A stretch of 64,000 bases of DNA. It comes from SZUA-584 sp040768905. Its GTDB lineage: Bacteria > Bacillota > Clostridia > Christensenellales > SZUA-584. Where the stretch lies: positions 682,001 through 746,000 of the forward strand of contig JAXGMA010000001.1 of the NCBI GenBank assembly GCA_040768905.1, in the 5' to 3' direction. A program made the translations under genes and the position numbers. Under the pieces are notes generated by a model that saw only the letters and a list, made by a program, of their open reading frames with translations, ran no database searches and was not told the DNA's origin. This document shows positions 8,840-17,141 of the stretch, piece after piece (positions within the stretch are counted from its first letter, which is position 1; every line of letters starts with the position of its first letter).

Positions 8840-9529
8840 ATGAAATATTTGATTGTACTGGTGGCAATGATTTTGGCAGTGACGGTGACGGGGTGTGCAG
8901 CGGCGCTGCCCCGACAGGCAGAACAAGAGCCGGCCGACAGCAGCCCAAGCGATCCGGCGCACGGTGAACTTAAGGAAGGTACGCGTGTGATCGTGCTGGA
9001 CGATGATATCGGAAACATCAGCGTTTTCAGGGGCGAAACGGTGCGGCTGATATTGCGTGCAGAAGGAGTGATCTCTTTGTCAGCACCTAATTTTGAAGCG
9101 TTTTCAGAAGGCAGCGATGAAGTTTGGATAGAAATAAAGGCCGCAGATATCGGTGCATTTGACATTGCGGCAACCATAAAAGGCGAGGAGAAGAATGGAA
9201 AGCTGACGGTTGAGGCTTATGTGCAGCAAGGCGTATATTACAGCGTCAACGCCTCGGATTTTGAAGCCGCGATGACCGGCGAGTATATCCTGCTTGATGT
9301 ACGCACTTTGGAGGAATACGACAGAGGGCATATTGAGGGCGCGTTGCTCATTCCCCATAGCCAGCTTGAAGACCGTCTGGATGAGCTTGAGGGATATGAC
9401 AAGATCCTTGTATATTGCGCATCAGGGAACCGAAGCGTGGCTGCGTCGCAAATTTTGATTGAAGCTGGCTTTGGTGAGGTATATGACCTTGCCGGAGGAT
9501 ATTCTGCTTGGCAATCGTACAAAAATTAG
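8840..9529 (+). CDS. Rhodanese-domain lipoprotein
   Basis: Predicted surface lipoprotein of 229 residues. A signal peptide ends in the lipobox VTGC with the acylated Cys19. After a region of about 110 residues that I do not recognise, a rhodanese domain starts near residue 135 and contains the DVRTLEEYDRGHI motif. The active-site loop CASGNR has the nucleophile Cys193. Rhodaneses transfer sulfane sulfur or act as sensors; a membrane-anchored extracytoplasmic copy suggests handling of sulfur species or redox stress outside the cell. GGGAGGG precedes the start. No co-transcribed partner is visible. Confidence 0.88.
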   Translation: MKYLIVLVAMILAVTVTGCAAALPRQAEQEPADSSPSDPAHGELKEGTRVIVLDDDIGNISVFRGETVRLILRAEGVISLSAPNFEAFSEGSDEVWIEIKAADIGAFDIAATIKGEEKNGKLTVEAYVQQGVYYSVNASDFEAAMTGEYILLDVRTLEEYDRGHIEGALLIPHSQLEDRLDELEGYDKILVYCASGNRSVAASQILIEAGFGEVYDLAGGYSAWQSYKN

Positions 9530-9534
9530 TCTTT

Positions 9535-9661
9535 GGTGCGGGTTTACCGCAAAAGCAGAAAGTTTTCCTTGAGGAGACTTTACGCACCCGTCCATGCAGC
9601 ATGACGATAAAACGAGGGAAAGAAGGCAATAAGGCTTTATATTGCCCAATACCTGCTTTCC
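9535..9661 (+). ncRNA. Candidate structured RNA downstream of the rhodanese gene
   Basis: Nested pairings fill this non-coding segment. GGTGCG (9535-9540) pairs with CGCACC (9583-9588), enclosing an AAAGT/ACTTT hairpin. GGAAAG (9617-9622) pairs with CTTTCC (9656-9661), enclosing a GGCAATA/TATTGCC hairpin (9625-9631 with 9640-9646). No Rfam family is recognised by eye. It may be an independent small RNA, a 3' UTR structure, or chance. The rest of this 260-base gap holds only the promoter at 9725. Confidence 0.35.
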
Positions 9662-9724
9662 TGTCTCTCATGCTAAACTATTTGTTTAAACGGACTTTCT
9701 GCGGATAGATTTCATATTTTTAAG

Positions 9725-9753
9725 TTGAACATAAATCATAAATATAATATAAT
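9725..9753 (+). promoter_or_regulatory. SigA-type promoter of the amino-acid ABC transporter
   Basis: TTGAAC (9725-9730) and a perfect TATAAT (9748-9753) are separated by exactly 17 bases, about 30 bases before the start of the substrate-binding protein. Confidence 0.75.
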
Positions 9754-9792
9754 AAACTTCGTAAAAATTTATGATATGGGAGATTTATATTG

Positions 9793-10542
9793 ATGAGATT
9801 ATTAAAGACTGTGGTTGTGATCGTGCTCGTGCTTGGCTTTGCTTTGGCGCTGATGGCTTGCGGACAAACCAAAAACACGCTGACAATGGCCACAAACGCT
9901 GCTTTCCCGCCGTATGAATACTATGAAGACCAAAAGATAGTCGGCATTGATGTGGAAATCGCAGAGCTTATCGCCGAGAAGCTGGGCATGGAGCTAGTCA
10001 TTGATGACATGGAGTTTGATTCGATACTCGCTGCTGTGCAAAGCGGCAAGGCCGACATGGGCATGGCCGGGTTGACGGTCACAGAAGAGCGGCTGGTGTC
10101 TGTCGATTTTTCAACTTCATACGCAACGGGCAGACAGGTCATTATCGTCGCCGCTGATTCGGATATCGCTTCGCCGGACGACTTGGAGGGCAAGACGGTC
10201 GGCGTACAGCTCAGCACAACAGGAGACCTTTATATCACTTGGGATTACGTGGACGAAGGCCTGGCTCAAATAGACCGTTACAGCAAGGGCGCAGACGCTG
10301 TCCAGGCGCTGTTGCAGGGGAAAGTAGACGCAGTCGTTATCGACAATGAGCCTGCAAAGGTTTTTGTTGAGCAAAACCCGGACCTTAAGATACTCGAAAC
10401 GGAGTATACGATTGAGGATTACGCCATTGCTGTGGCCAAGGGCAACAAACAGCTTCTTGACAAGATCAATGCGGCGCTTGCGGAACTCTTGGAATCGGGC
10501 CAGCTGCAGCAGATCATCGAAAAGTATATCCCTGCATCCTGA
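9793..10542 (+). CDS. Polar amino-acid ABC transporter substrate-binding lipoprotein
   Basis: Extracytoplasmic receptor of an importer for polar amino acids, 249 residues. The signal peptide ends in LMAC with lipidated Cys23. The mature part opens with TMATNAAFPPYEY and continues GIDVEIAELIAEKLG and GKADMGMAGLTVTEER, the classic bacterial type 3 solute-binding fold. GGGAG at 9778-9782 serves ATG 9793; a TTG at 9790 is the alternative. The ligand (glutamine, cystine, histidine or other) cannot be told. Permease and ATPase genes follow. Confidence 0.93.
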   Translation: MRLLKTVVVIVLVLGFALALMACGQTKNTLTMATNAAFPPYEYYEDQKIVGIDVEIAELIAEKLGMELVIDDMEFDSILAAVQSGKADMGMAGLTVTEERLVSVDFSTSYATGRQVIIVAADSDIASPDDLEGKTVGVQLSTTGDLYITWDYVDEGLAQIDRYSKGADAVQALLQGKVDAVVIDNEPAKVFVEQNPDLKILETEYTIEDYAIAVAKGNKQLLDKINAALAELLESGQLQQIIEKYIPAS

Positions 10543-10600
10543 AAAGACTAATAAAAACGCATCCGCGGTCACCTTCCTAAGGCAGGGCGGATAGAAAAAA

Positions 10601-10630
10601 ATGGGCTGCCACTTTCTATCGGCAGCCCAT
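10601..10630 (+). promoter_or_regulatory. Intra-operon stem-loop between binding protein and permease
   Basis: ATGGGCTGCC (10601-10610) pairs perfectly with GGCAGCCCAT (10621-10630) around a 10-base loop. There is no T run on the plus strand, so this is more likely an mRNA-stabilising or partial-attenuation element that lets the binding protein be made in excess. An alternative stem, GATAGAAA (10590-10597) with TTTCTATC (10613-10620), is mutually exclusive with it. Confidence 0.65.
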
Positions 10631-10687
10631 TTGTGACTAAAACCAAAAGCTGAATGGTCGGTTTGCTTATACAAAGGAGGAATTGGT

Positions 10688-11389
10688 ATGGCTGAATGGT
10701 GGGATACGATTGTCACCAAATTCATCAACAACTTCATCACAGACAACCGCTGGCAGTACCTATGGGACGGTCTCGGCATCACCTTAATGGTCACTTTCTT
10801 TGCGCTCATCATTGGCCTTGTGCTGGGTTTTCTTGTGGCTATTGTGCGCTCAACGCATGACAAAACCGGGAAGTTTAAATTTTTTAACGGTATCTGCAGG
10901 TTTTATCTGACTGTGATCCGCGGCACGCCCGTGGTCGTGCAGCTCTTGATCATCTATTTTGTGGTTTTCGGCTCTGTCGGCGTTGATAAGGCGCTGGTGG
11001 CTGTGATCGCCTTTGGCATCAACTCAGGGGCTTATGTGGCGGAGATTTTCCGCAGCGGTATCATGTCTATTGATGTCGGGCAGTTTGAGGCAGGCCGCAG
11101 CCTCGGTTTGAATTACAGCCAGACGATGTGGCACCTTATCATGCCGCAGGCATTTAAAAACGTGGTGCCGCCGCTTGCCAATGAGTTTATCGTGCTGCTC
11201 AAAGAGACTTCGATCGTGGGTTTTATCGGGCTGCAGGACTTAACGCGCGGAGGCAGCATCATCCAGGGGCGCACGTTCGATGCGTTTATGCCGCTGATTG
11301 CCGTTGCACTCATTTACCTCGCGCTGGTCATGCTGCTTTCACGCGGCGTGACGTTGCTGGAAAGGAGGCTGAGGCGCAGTGACCACTGA
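10688..11389 (+). CDS. Polar amino-acid ABC transporter permease (HisM/GlnP type)
   Basis: Inner-membrane permease of 233 residues with about five membrane segments. It has the RGTPVVVQL motif and the EAGRSLGLNYSQTMWHLIMPQA coupling (EAA) loop characteristic of the family. An AAGGAGGAA sits just before ATG 10688. It overlaps the ATPase start by 11 bases, so the two are translationally coupled. Confidence 0.95.
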   Translation: MAEWWDTIVTKFINNFITDNRWQYLWDGLGITLMVTFFALIIGLVLGFLVAIVRSTHDKTGKFKFFNGICRFYLTVIRGTPVVVQLLIIYFVVFGSVGVDKALVAVIAFGINSGAYVAEIFRSGIMSIDVGQFEAGRSLGLNYSQTMWHLIMPQAFKNVVPPLANEFIVLLKETSIVGFIGLQDLTRGGSIIQGRTFDAFMPLIAVALIYLALVMLLSRGVTLLERRLRRSDH

Positions 11390-12116
11390 CGTTTTGATAC
11401 GGACAATTGACTTAGAAAAACACTTCGGTTCGATAAAAGCGCTTGACGGCATCACGACAGACATCAAACAGGGTGATGTCACGGTGGTGATCGGCCCGTC
11501 AGGCTCCGGCAAATCCACTTTTTTGCGCTGCCTGAATCTGCTCGATGTGCCGACAGGCGGCAAGATATTCTTTGAAGGGGTGGATATCACAGACCCGAAG
11601 GTGAACATCAATATACACCGTCAGAAAATGGGCATGGTTTTTCAGCAGTTCAACCTGTTCCCGCACATGAAAGTCATCAGAAACATGACAATAGCGCCGA
11701 TGAAGCTGCAGAATCTTTCAAAAGAGCAGGCAGAGACAAGGGCCATGGAGCTGCTGCGCAGAGTCGGGCTTGCCGACCGCGCAAACGCTTACCCTTCGCA
11801 GCTTTCTGGCGGGCAGAAGCAGCGTATTGCCATTGTACGCGCGCTCTGCATGAATCCGGATGTGATGCTGTTTGATGAGCCGACCTCCGCGCTTGATCCC
11901 GAAATGGTGGGAGAAGTGCTCGATGTCATGAAATCACTTGCGCATGCCGGCATGACCATGGTGGTCGTGACACACGAGATGGGCTTTGCCAAAGAAGTGG
12001 GTTCGCGCGTTGTTTTCATGGACGAGGGAAAAATAGTGGAGGACAACACGCCCCGGCAGCTTTTCGAAAATCCGCAAAGCGACCGGCTCAAAGGTTTTCT
12101 CGCAAAGGTACTCTAA
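11379..12116 (+). CDS. Polar amino-acid ABC transporter ATPase (GlnQ type)
   Basis: Cytoplasmic ATPase of 245 residues powering the importer. It has Walker A GPSGSGKST at 39-47, the signature LSGGQ at 142-146, Walker B MLFDEP at 163-168 and a switch histidine in VVVTHEM. The start is GTG 11379, served by AAAGGAGG at 11361-11368; it overlaps the permease stop. A terminator follows the gene, closing a three-gene operon. Confidence 0.96.
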   Translation: MTTDVLIRTIDLEKHFGSIKALDGITTDIKQGDVTVVIGPSGSGKSTFLRCLNLLDVPTGGKIFFEGVDITDPKVNINIHRQKMGMVFQQFNLFPHMKVIRNMTIAPMKLQNLSKEQAETRAMELLRRVGLADRANAYPSQLSGGQKQRIAIVRALCMNPDVMLFDEPTSALDPEMVGEVLDVMKSLAHAGMTMVVVTHEMGFAKEVGSRVVFMDEGKIVEDNTPRQLFENPQSDRLKGFLAKVL

Positions 12117-12129
12117 GCAGACGATCAAA

Positions 12130-12160
12130 AAGGTGCTTAAAAAGCGCCTTTCTTTATTTA
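12130..12160 (+). terminator. Terminator of the ABC transporter operon
   Basis: AAGGTGCT (12130-12137) pairs with AGCGCCTT (12143-12150) with one G-T pair, and a T-rich tract follows. Confidence 0.75.
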
Positions 12161-12197
12161 ATGAGAAGCTGTGAGCGAAAACAAAAAGAAAAAAGAA

Positions 12198-12226
12198 TTG
12201 ATATTCGCACTTTCATGCCCTATCAT
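12198..12226 (+). promoter_or_regulatory. Candidate SigA promoter of the DUF454 gene
   Basis: TTGATA (12198-12203) and TATCAT (12221-12226) are separated by 17 bases, 40 bases before the ATG. Confidence 0.6.
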
Positions 12227-12266
12227 TAAAAAAAGGCAGTTTTAGAAGAACAACACAGGAGAGGCG

Positions 12267-12674
12267 ATGAAAAGGCTTGTGCTGATCATTTGCGGCGGGT
12301 TGTTGGTGGCGCTTGGAGCTATCGGCATATTCCTGCCGTTGCTGCCGACCACACCTTTTCTGCTGCTTGCGGCCATCTGCTTTTCAGCCAGCTCTCCCAA
12401 AGCATACCGATTCCTTCTGCGCAGCAGGTTTTTTGGGCCGTATATCGAGCACTACCGCACAGGAAGCGGCGTGACCATCGCGGCGAAGGTGCGCGCCATT
12501 ACCTTTCTCTGGGCCGTACTGATCCTGTCCGCGTTTCTTGTAGGGGAAATCTGGGTGATTTTTGTGCTTGCCGCTGTCGGGATCGGCGTGACGCTTCACT
12601 TATTGCTGCTCAAAACACGCACGAACATTAAGAACTTTTTAAAAGACAGAGGCAGCAATGAACAGGAGAGATAA
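12267..12674 (+). CDS. DUF454 (YbaN-like) small membrane protein
   Basis: The 135-residue protein has three to four hydrophobic segments. It contains the hallmark N-terminal block IFLPLLPTTPFLLLAAICF followed by SSPKAYRFLLRS and FGPYIEHY, which identify the DUF454/YbaN family. Function is not established for the family. GGAGAGG precedes the ATG. The disrupted PEP/pyruvate-binding gene lies 73 bases downstream; nothing links the two functionally. Confidence 0.88.
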   Translation: MKRLVLIICGGLLVALGAIGIFLPLLPTTPFLLLAAICFSASSPKAYRFLLRSRFFGPYIEHYRTGSGVTIAAKVRAITFLWAVLILSAFLVGEIWVIFVLAAVGIGVTLHLLLLKTRTNIKNFLKDRGSNEQER

Positions 12675-12747
12675 AAAAGCGCATAGCCATTGAAAATAAA
12701 CAGAAGTCTTGGCAAAAAATACAAGACTTCATCTTAGGAGATATGAT

Positions 12748-14738
12748 ATGGCGGCAATCAATGCCCGTGTAAGTACGGGAATAAAAGGGCTGGATACGGC
12801 GATAAATATGCTGCGCCTCGGTGACAACGTCGTCTGGCAGGTGGATACGGTTGAGGATTACAGACACATTGTGGCGCCTTATGTGGCGCAGGCACGCAAA
12901 GATCAAAGAACATCGTATATATCGTTTCGGCAAGCATGAGATGCTGACCGACGATACAGGTGGCATTAAGCTGTACCACATCAAAGCCGACGAGGGGTTT
13001 GAAAGCTTTGTGATCAAAATCAGCAGCATCATCGTAAAAGAAGGCAAAATGGCTTTCTACGTATTCGACTGCCTGACTGGTATTCGGATATGATGATCGG
13101 AAACTTTTTCTTCATCACCTGCCCATTATTGTACAAGCTTGATACTATAGCCTACTTTACGCTCATGCGCAATCTGCATACAAACGACACCATCGCACGC
13201 ATCCGTGAGACCACACAGGTGCTGATGGATCTTTATTCCGTGAACAAAAACTACTATATCCATCCGCATGCTCCGCGGCCGGTTTCCCGAAAAGATCCGC
13301 GAGTATTTCTGGCAGATGCTCGAGTATTTCGGACAGTCGCCCATTATCGTGCGGTCAAGCTCACTTCTTGAGGACAATTTCGGCAACGCCTTTGCCGGCA
13401 AGTATGAAAGCGTATTATGCGTGAATCAGGGGACGCCGGAAGAACGCTACGATGCCTTTGAAAAAGCGGTGCGATTCATATATGCCAGCACCATGAGCGA
13501 GGATGCGCTGGCCTACCGCTTGCAGCGCGGCCTTTTTGACCAAGATGAACAAATGGCGATTCTTGTGCAGCGTGTTTCGGGGGATTATTACGGAGAATAC
13601 TTTTTTTCGCATATTGCGGGCGTTGGGAACTCATCGAATCTTTATGTCTGGGATAAAAACATCGACATGGATGGGGGGATGCTCAGGCTTGTGTTCGGGC
13701 TGGGCACGCGTGCTGTTAACCGCGTGACGGGGGTTATCCACGTATCGTGTGCCTTGACAAGCCCACCAGGCCGCCACTGATGGTTTTCGGCGATGAGAGA
13801 AGGTTTTCGCAGCGGCGCGCGGATGTGCTGAGCCTCAGCGACAATACGCTAAAAGAAATCGATGTGGAGCAGGCGCTGGAGCTGGGCATCAAAGCCGATA
13901 AGGCTTTGTTCGCGCAGCCGGATGAAAAAGTGCGCAGACGCCGCAGGGAACTGGGCATGGAAACGCAAATGCAGGCTTATATCCTCTCGTTCAAGAAACT
14001 GCTGGCAGAATCCTTGTTCCCCGAAGTGATGAGAAAGATGCTGGCTTTGTTATCAAAGACCTACGAATACCCTGTGGATATCGAATTTACGGCAAACTTT
14101 TCGCAGAACGGTGATTTCAGGGTCAATCTTCTGCAATGCCGCCCTCTGCAGACGCGCGGCCTTGGGAAGGCGGTAGAGATGCCCAAAGCCATAAAACCAA
14201 AGTAGTGCCTGTTTCAGTCTAAAGGCGGATTCATGGGCGGTAACGTGCGCCTTCCGATCGATCATGTCGTTTACGTTGACGCTGCCGAATACCTAAGGCT
14301 GAGTGAAAGCGATAAGTATTCCGTCGCCCGGCTGATAGGACGCATCAACGCAGCTTTGAAAGAGAGCAGCTTGATGCTGATGGACCCCGGCAGATGGGGG
14401 ACGACACGCCTTCGCTCGGTGTGCCGGTCATCTTTTCCGAGATCAGCAATGCGGCGGCGCTGTGCGAGTTTTCGTGCCAGGCGGAAGGTTTTATGCCTGA
14501 GCTTTCATACGGCAGCCACCTTTTTCAGGACATGGCCGAGACGGGCATTTTCTACGCGGCGCTCTTGGACTGCAGCGAAGGCACAGTCTTCAATCCGGAT
14601 CTTATCAGGGGAAGAGAGAATACCGTTGAAAAGATAGTGGCGGGCAGCGAAAAATACAGCCATGTGGTGCATGTCGCAGCAACGCCGGGCTTGGTGCTGT
14701 ATTCAGACATATTGTCGCAGATGGTGATCTGCCAATAA
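12748..14738 (+). pseudogene. PEP/pyruvate-binding domain protein, multiply disrupted
   Basis: Remnant of a large cytoplasmic protein with an N-terminal STGIKGLD...GDNVVWQVD segment and a PPDK-type ATP-grasp/PEP-utilising part (GQSPIIVRSSSLLEDNFGNAF, GLGTRAVNRV, LLQCRPLQTR). The coding sequence changes frame near 12915, near 13075, near 13265, at about 13727 (one base lost) and at about 14406 (one base lost). It also has an in-frame TAG at 14203-14205. At 13265 the text jumps from an IHP segment to LRGRFPEKIREYF, implying loss of an internal block of roughly 200 residues relative to the family as I remember it. The original start is ATG 12748, with AGGAG at 12736. Coding capacity is lost. Confidence 0.88.
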
Positions 14739-14755
14739 AGGGATGGTGCAGCGAA

Positions 14756-15589
14756 TCAGTCAAACTTTAAACTGATATCCAAAGGAAGAGCAGCGTTTGT
14801 CAAAGCGCCGATTGAAATAAAATCGACGCCAGTGGCGGCGACCATAGTGAGGTCTTTTTCGTTCATATTTCCCGAAGCTTCCGTCAGCGCGCGCTTCCCG
14901 ATACGCGAAACGGCCATAGCCATCATATCAAGGCTCATATTGTCAAGCATGATGATATCCGCGCCGGCAGCAAGCGCCTCGTCGACCTCGGCCAGCGTTT
15001 CGGCCTCAACTTCAATCTTGAGTGTGTGCGGTGCGAAATCACGCGCGGCTTTCACGGCTTTTTGAATACCGCCGGATGCCTTGATATGGTTATCTTTGAT
15101 GAGTATGCCGCCTGCAAGCGTGAATCTGTGATTGAAACCGCCGCCTGTCCGCACCGCATATTTTTCATATATGCGCAGCAAAGGCGTTGTCTTTCTCGTA
15201 TCGAGTATTTTGACGGGGAATTCAGACACTTTGTCCACGGCTTCACGTGTTTTCGTCGCGATGCCGCTGAGCCGCTGCAGAAAATTGAGCGCAAGCCGCT
15301 CGCCCATAAGAACAGACGCTGCCCTGCCTTTTATTTTTGCGATGATATCGCCTCTTTTTATGGTATTGCCGTCATAAAAAAAGCAATCAAGGACGATATC
15401 AGGGTCAATGTATGAAAAAACCGATTTGGCAATATCCATCCCGCAAAGAATGCCGCTTGATTTGGCAATAAAATTTCCGGAGACCATCATGCCCTCAGGC
15501 ACGGTGCATTGCGTTGTGATATCGCCGGTACAAACATCTTCAGCCAGAGCCCATTCTATCGTCTTTAAAAGCTGCTTTTGCTCAATCAT
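14756..15589 (-). CDS. nadC: Nicotinate-nucleotide pyrophosphorylase (carboxylating)
   Basis: Quinolinate phosphoribosyltransferase, third step of de novo NAD synthesis, making nicotinate mononucleotide from quinolinate and PRPP. The 277 residues include AEDVCTGDITT, LNFLQRLSGIAT, the DTRKTTP motif with substrate-binding Arg and Lys, GGGFNHR and KIEVEAETLAE. It overlaps the end of nadB by 8 bases and is the last gene of nadA-nadB-nadC. Confidence 0.97.
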   Translation of the reverse strand: MIEQKQLLKTIEWALAEDVCTGDITTQCTVPEGMMVSGNFIAKSSGILCGMDIAKSVFSYIDPDIVLDCFFYDGNTIKRGDIIAKIKGRAASVLMGERLALNFLQRLSGIATKTREAVDKVSEFPVKILDTRKTTPLLRIYEKYAVRTGGGFNHRFTLAGGILIKDNHIKASGGIQKAVKAARDFAPHTLKIEVEAETLAEVDEALAAGADIIMLDNMSLDMMAMAVSRIGKRALTEASGNMNEKDLTMVAATGVDFISIGALTNAALPLDISLKFD

Positions 15590-17132
15590 TGTTGCCGCTC
15601 CCTTCGTCTGTGCGGTAATGCGCGCCTATAGATTTTTTTCTGGCATAAGCGCACTTTAATATTTCCATGGCAATGTAAACCATGTTGCAGTATTCCATTT
15701 CTTTGATGGTGCGCAAAGAAGCTTCTTTGATTTCGCTGTTCATATCTTTTAACCGCTCAAGAGCACACTTCAAATCACGGCCACTTCGCAGTATGCCGCA
15801 ATATTTCACCATAAGGCCTTTTAATTCGATGATACGCTGTTCGATATGCAGCTCTTTGTGCTGTGAATAAAAAACGGAAGGGATACTGGCATCTTTAGGG
15901 CGATATGCGTATTTGTTTGCTGTTTGTGCACACCGCCTGCCAAACACAAGACACTCAAGCGTCGAGTTGCTTGCAAGCCGGTTTGCGCCGTGAACGCCCG
16001 TTGAAGCCACTTCTCCGCAGGCCAACAGCCCTTTGATGCTGGTTTCTCCGTTAAGATCGGTTTTAACGCCGCCCATCATATAGTGCTGGACAGGGCCAAC
16101 GGGTATGGGTGTCGTCGTCATATCGATGCCGTGCTCTAAGCATGTTTTATAAATGGTCGGAAAACGGCTGGTTAAGAATTCCTTTGACCTGTGCGTGATA
16201 TCAAGCTTGACATAAGGCAAGGTCTGTTCCTGTATTTGCCGGTAGATCTCCCGCGCGACGATATCCCGCGGAGCGAGCTCAGCCAGCGGATGGCTGTGTT
16301 CCATAAACCGATCTCCGGCCTCATTAAGCAGTATGCCGCCTTCACCGCGCACCGCTTCCGATATGAGAAAACACTGGCGGTTCCGGTTTTCAGGCGTGTA
16401 CAAGCCTGTAGGATGGAACTGAATGAATTCCAAATGGTTCATCACCGCTCCTGCGCGCAAAGCCACGGCAAAACCGTCTCCTGTCGCCACGTAAGGGTTG
16501 GTGGTGTATCTGTAGATCTGCCCGAGCCCGCCGGAAGCGAGTATCACACAGCCGGTTTTATAAAAATGCCATCCGCCACCTAAAAACACCATCAGGCCGG
16601 TGACACGATTTTTCTCTGTAATGATATCAGCCACGAATGCATTTTCATGCAACGTTAAGTTTTTCTTGTTGCGGACGGTTTCCTTGAGCGTCTTGACCAT
16701 TTCAAGACCGGTTGCATCCCCGCCGGCGTGCAGGATGCGATTCATGCCGTGCCCGCCTTCGCGCGTGGTTTTGAGATTGCCGTCCATATCGATATCGAAC
16801 TGAGTGCCGATCGAGAGCATTTCAGCGATTTCCTTCGGGCCTTCTTCTACGATGAGCCGCACGGCTTTTTTGTCACAAAGCCCGGCGCCTGCGTTGATGG
16901 TGTCAAGATAATGGTAGGTAAAGTGGTCATCTCTCTCCGTCACGGCCGCTATCCCGCCCTGAGCCAATGATGAAGAGCTTGTTTCCATGCGTTCTTTGGT
17001 GAAAATGATGCAAGAAAGCGCTGCGTCAAGATGATGCGCGGCATACAGGCCTGCAAGACCGCTTCCGACAATGGCAACATCAATTTCATGCTCGGTGACA
17101 CTGCTGTCAGTGTCAAAAACATACCTTCTCAT
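15582..17132 (-). CDS. nadB: L-aspartate oxidase
   Basis: FAD-dependent enzyme converting L-aspartate to iminoaspartate; in anaerobes fumarate rather than oxygen is the usual electron acceptor. The 516 residues start with the FAD-binding AIVGSGLAGLYAA, then SSLAQGGIAAV, and have the succinate dehydrogenase-family segments HPTGLY, EAVRGEGG and GANRLASNSTLECLVFGRR. It lies between nadA (9-base gap) and nadC (8-base overlap). Confidence 0.97.
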   Translation of the reverse strand: MRRYVFDTDSSVTEHEIDVAIVGSGLAGLYAAHHLDAALSCIIFTKERMETSSSSLAQGGIAAVTERDDHFTYHYLDTINAGAGLCDKKAVRLIVEEGPKEIAEMLSIGTQFDIDMDGNLKTTREGGHGMNRILHAGGDATGLEMVKTLKETVRNKKNLTLHENAFVADIITEKNRVTGLMVFLGGGWHFYKTGCVILASGGLGQIYRYTTNPYVATGDGFAVALRAGAVMNHLEFIQFHPTGLYTPENRNRQCFLISEAVRGEGGILLNEAGDRFMEHSHPLAELAPRDIVAREIYRQIQEQTLPYVKLDITHRSKEFLTSRFPTIYKTCLEHGIDMTTTPIPVGPVQHYMMGGVKTDLNGETSIKGLLACGEVASTGVHGANRLASNSTLECLVFGRRCAQTANKYAYRPKDASIPSVFYSQHKELHIEQRIIELKGLMVKYCGILRSGRDLKCALERLKDMNSEIKEASLRTIKEMEYCNMVYIAMEILKCAYARKKSIGAHYRTDEGSGNND

Positions 17133-17141
17133 AAAAGCACC

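Noticed and set aside
9508..9708. 66-codon frame after the rhodanese gene
   Set aside because: It begins inside the rhodanese coding region, has no ribosome-binding site, and its sequence is better explained by the RNA-like pairings there.
10117..10863. 248-codon minus-strand frame spanning the binding protein and permease genes
   Set aside because: It runs antisense across two well-supported genes and the intervening hairpin, with no recognisable domain.
14203..14205. In-frame TAG read as pyrrolysine or programmed read-through
   Set aside because: The same gene has several frameshifts and a deletion, so simple decay explains the stop; there is no sign of pyl genes.
13090..14738. Separate short genes for the fragments of the PEP/pyruvate-binding protein
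   Set aside because: The fragments are collinear pieces of one family, lack their own ribosome-binding sites, and join at frame changes.
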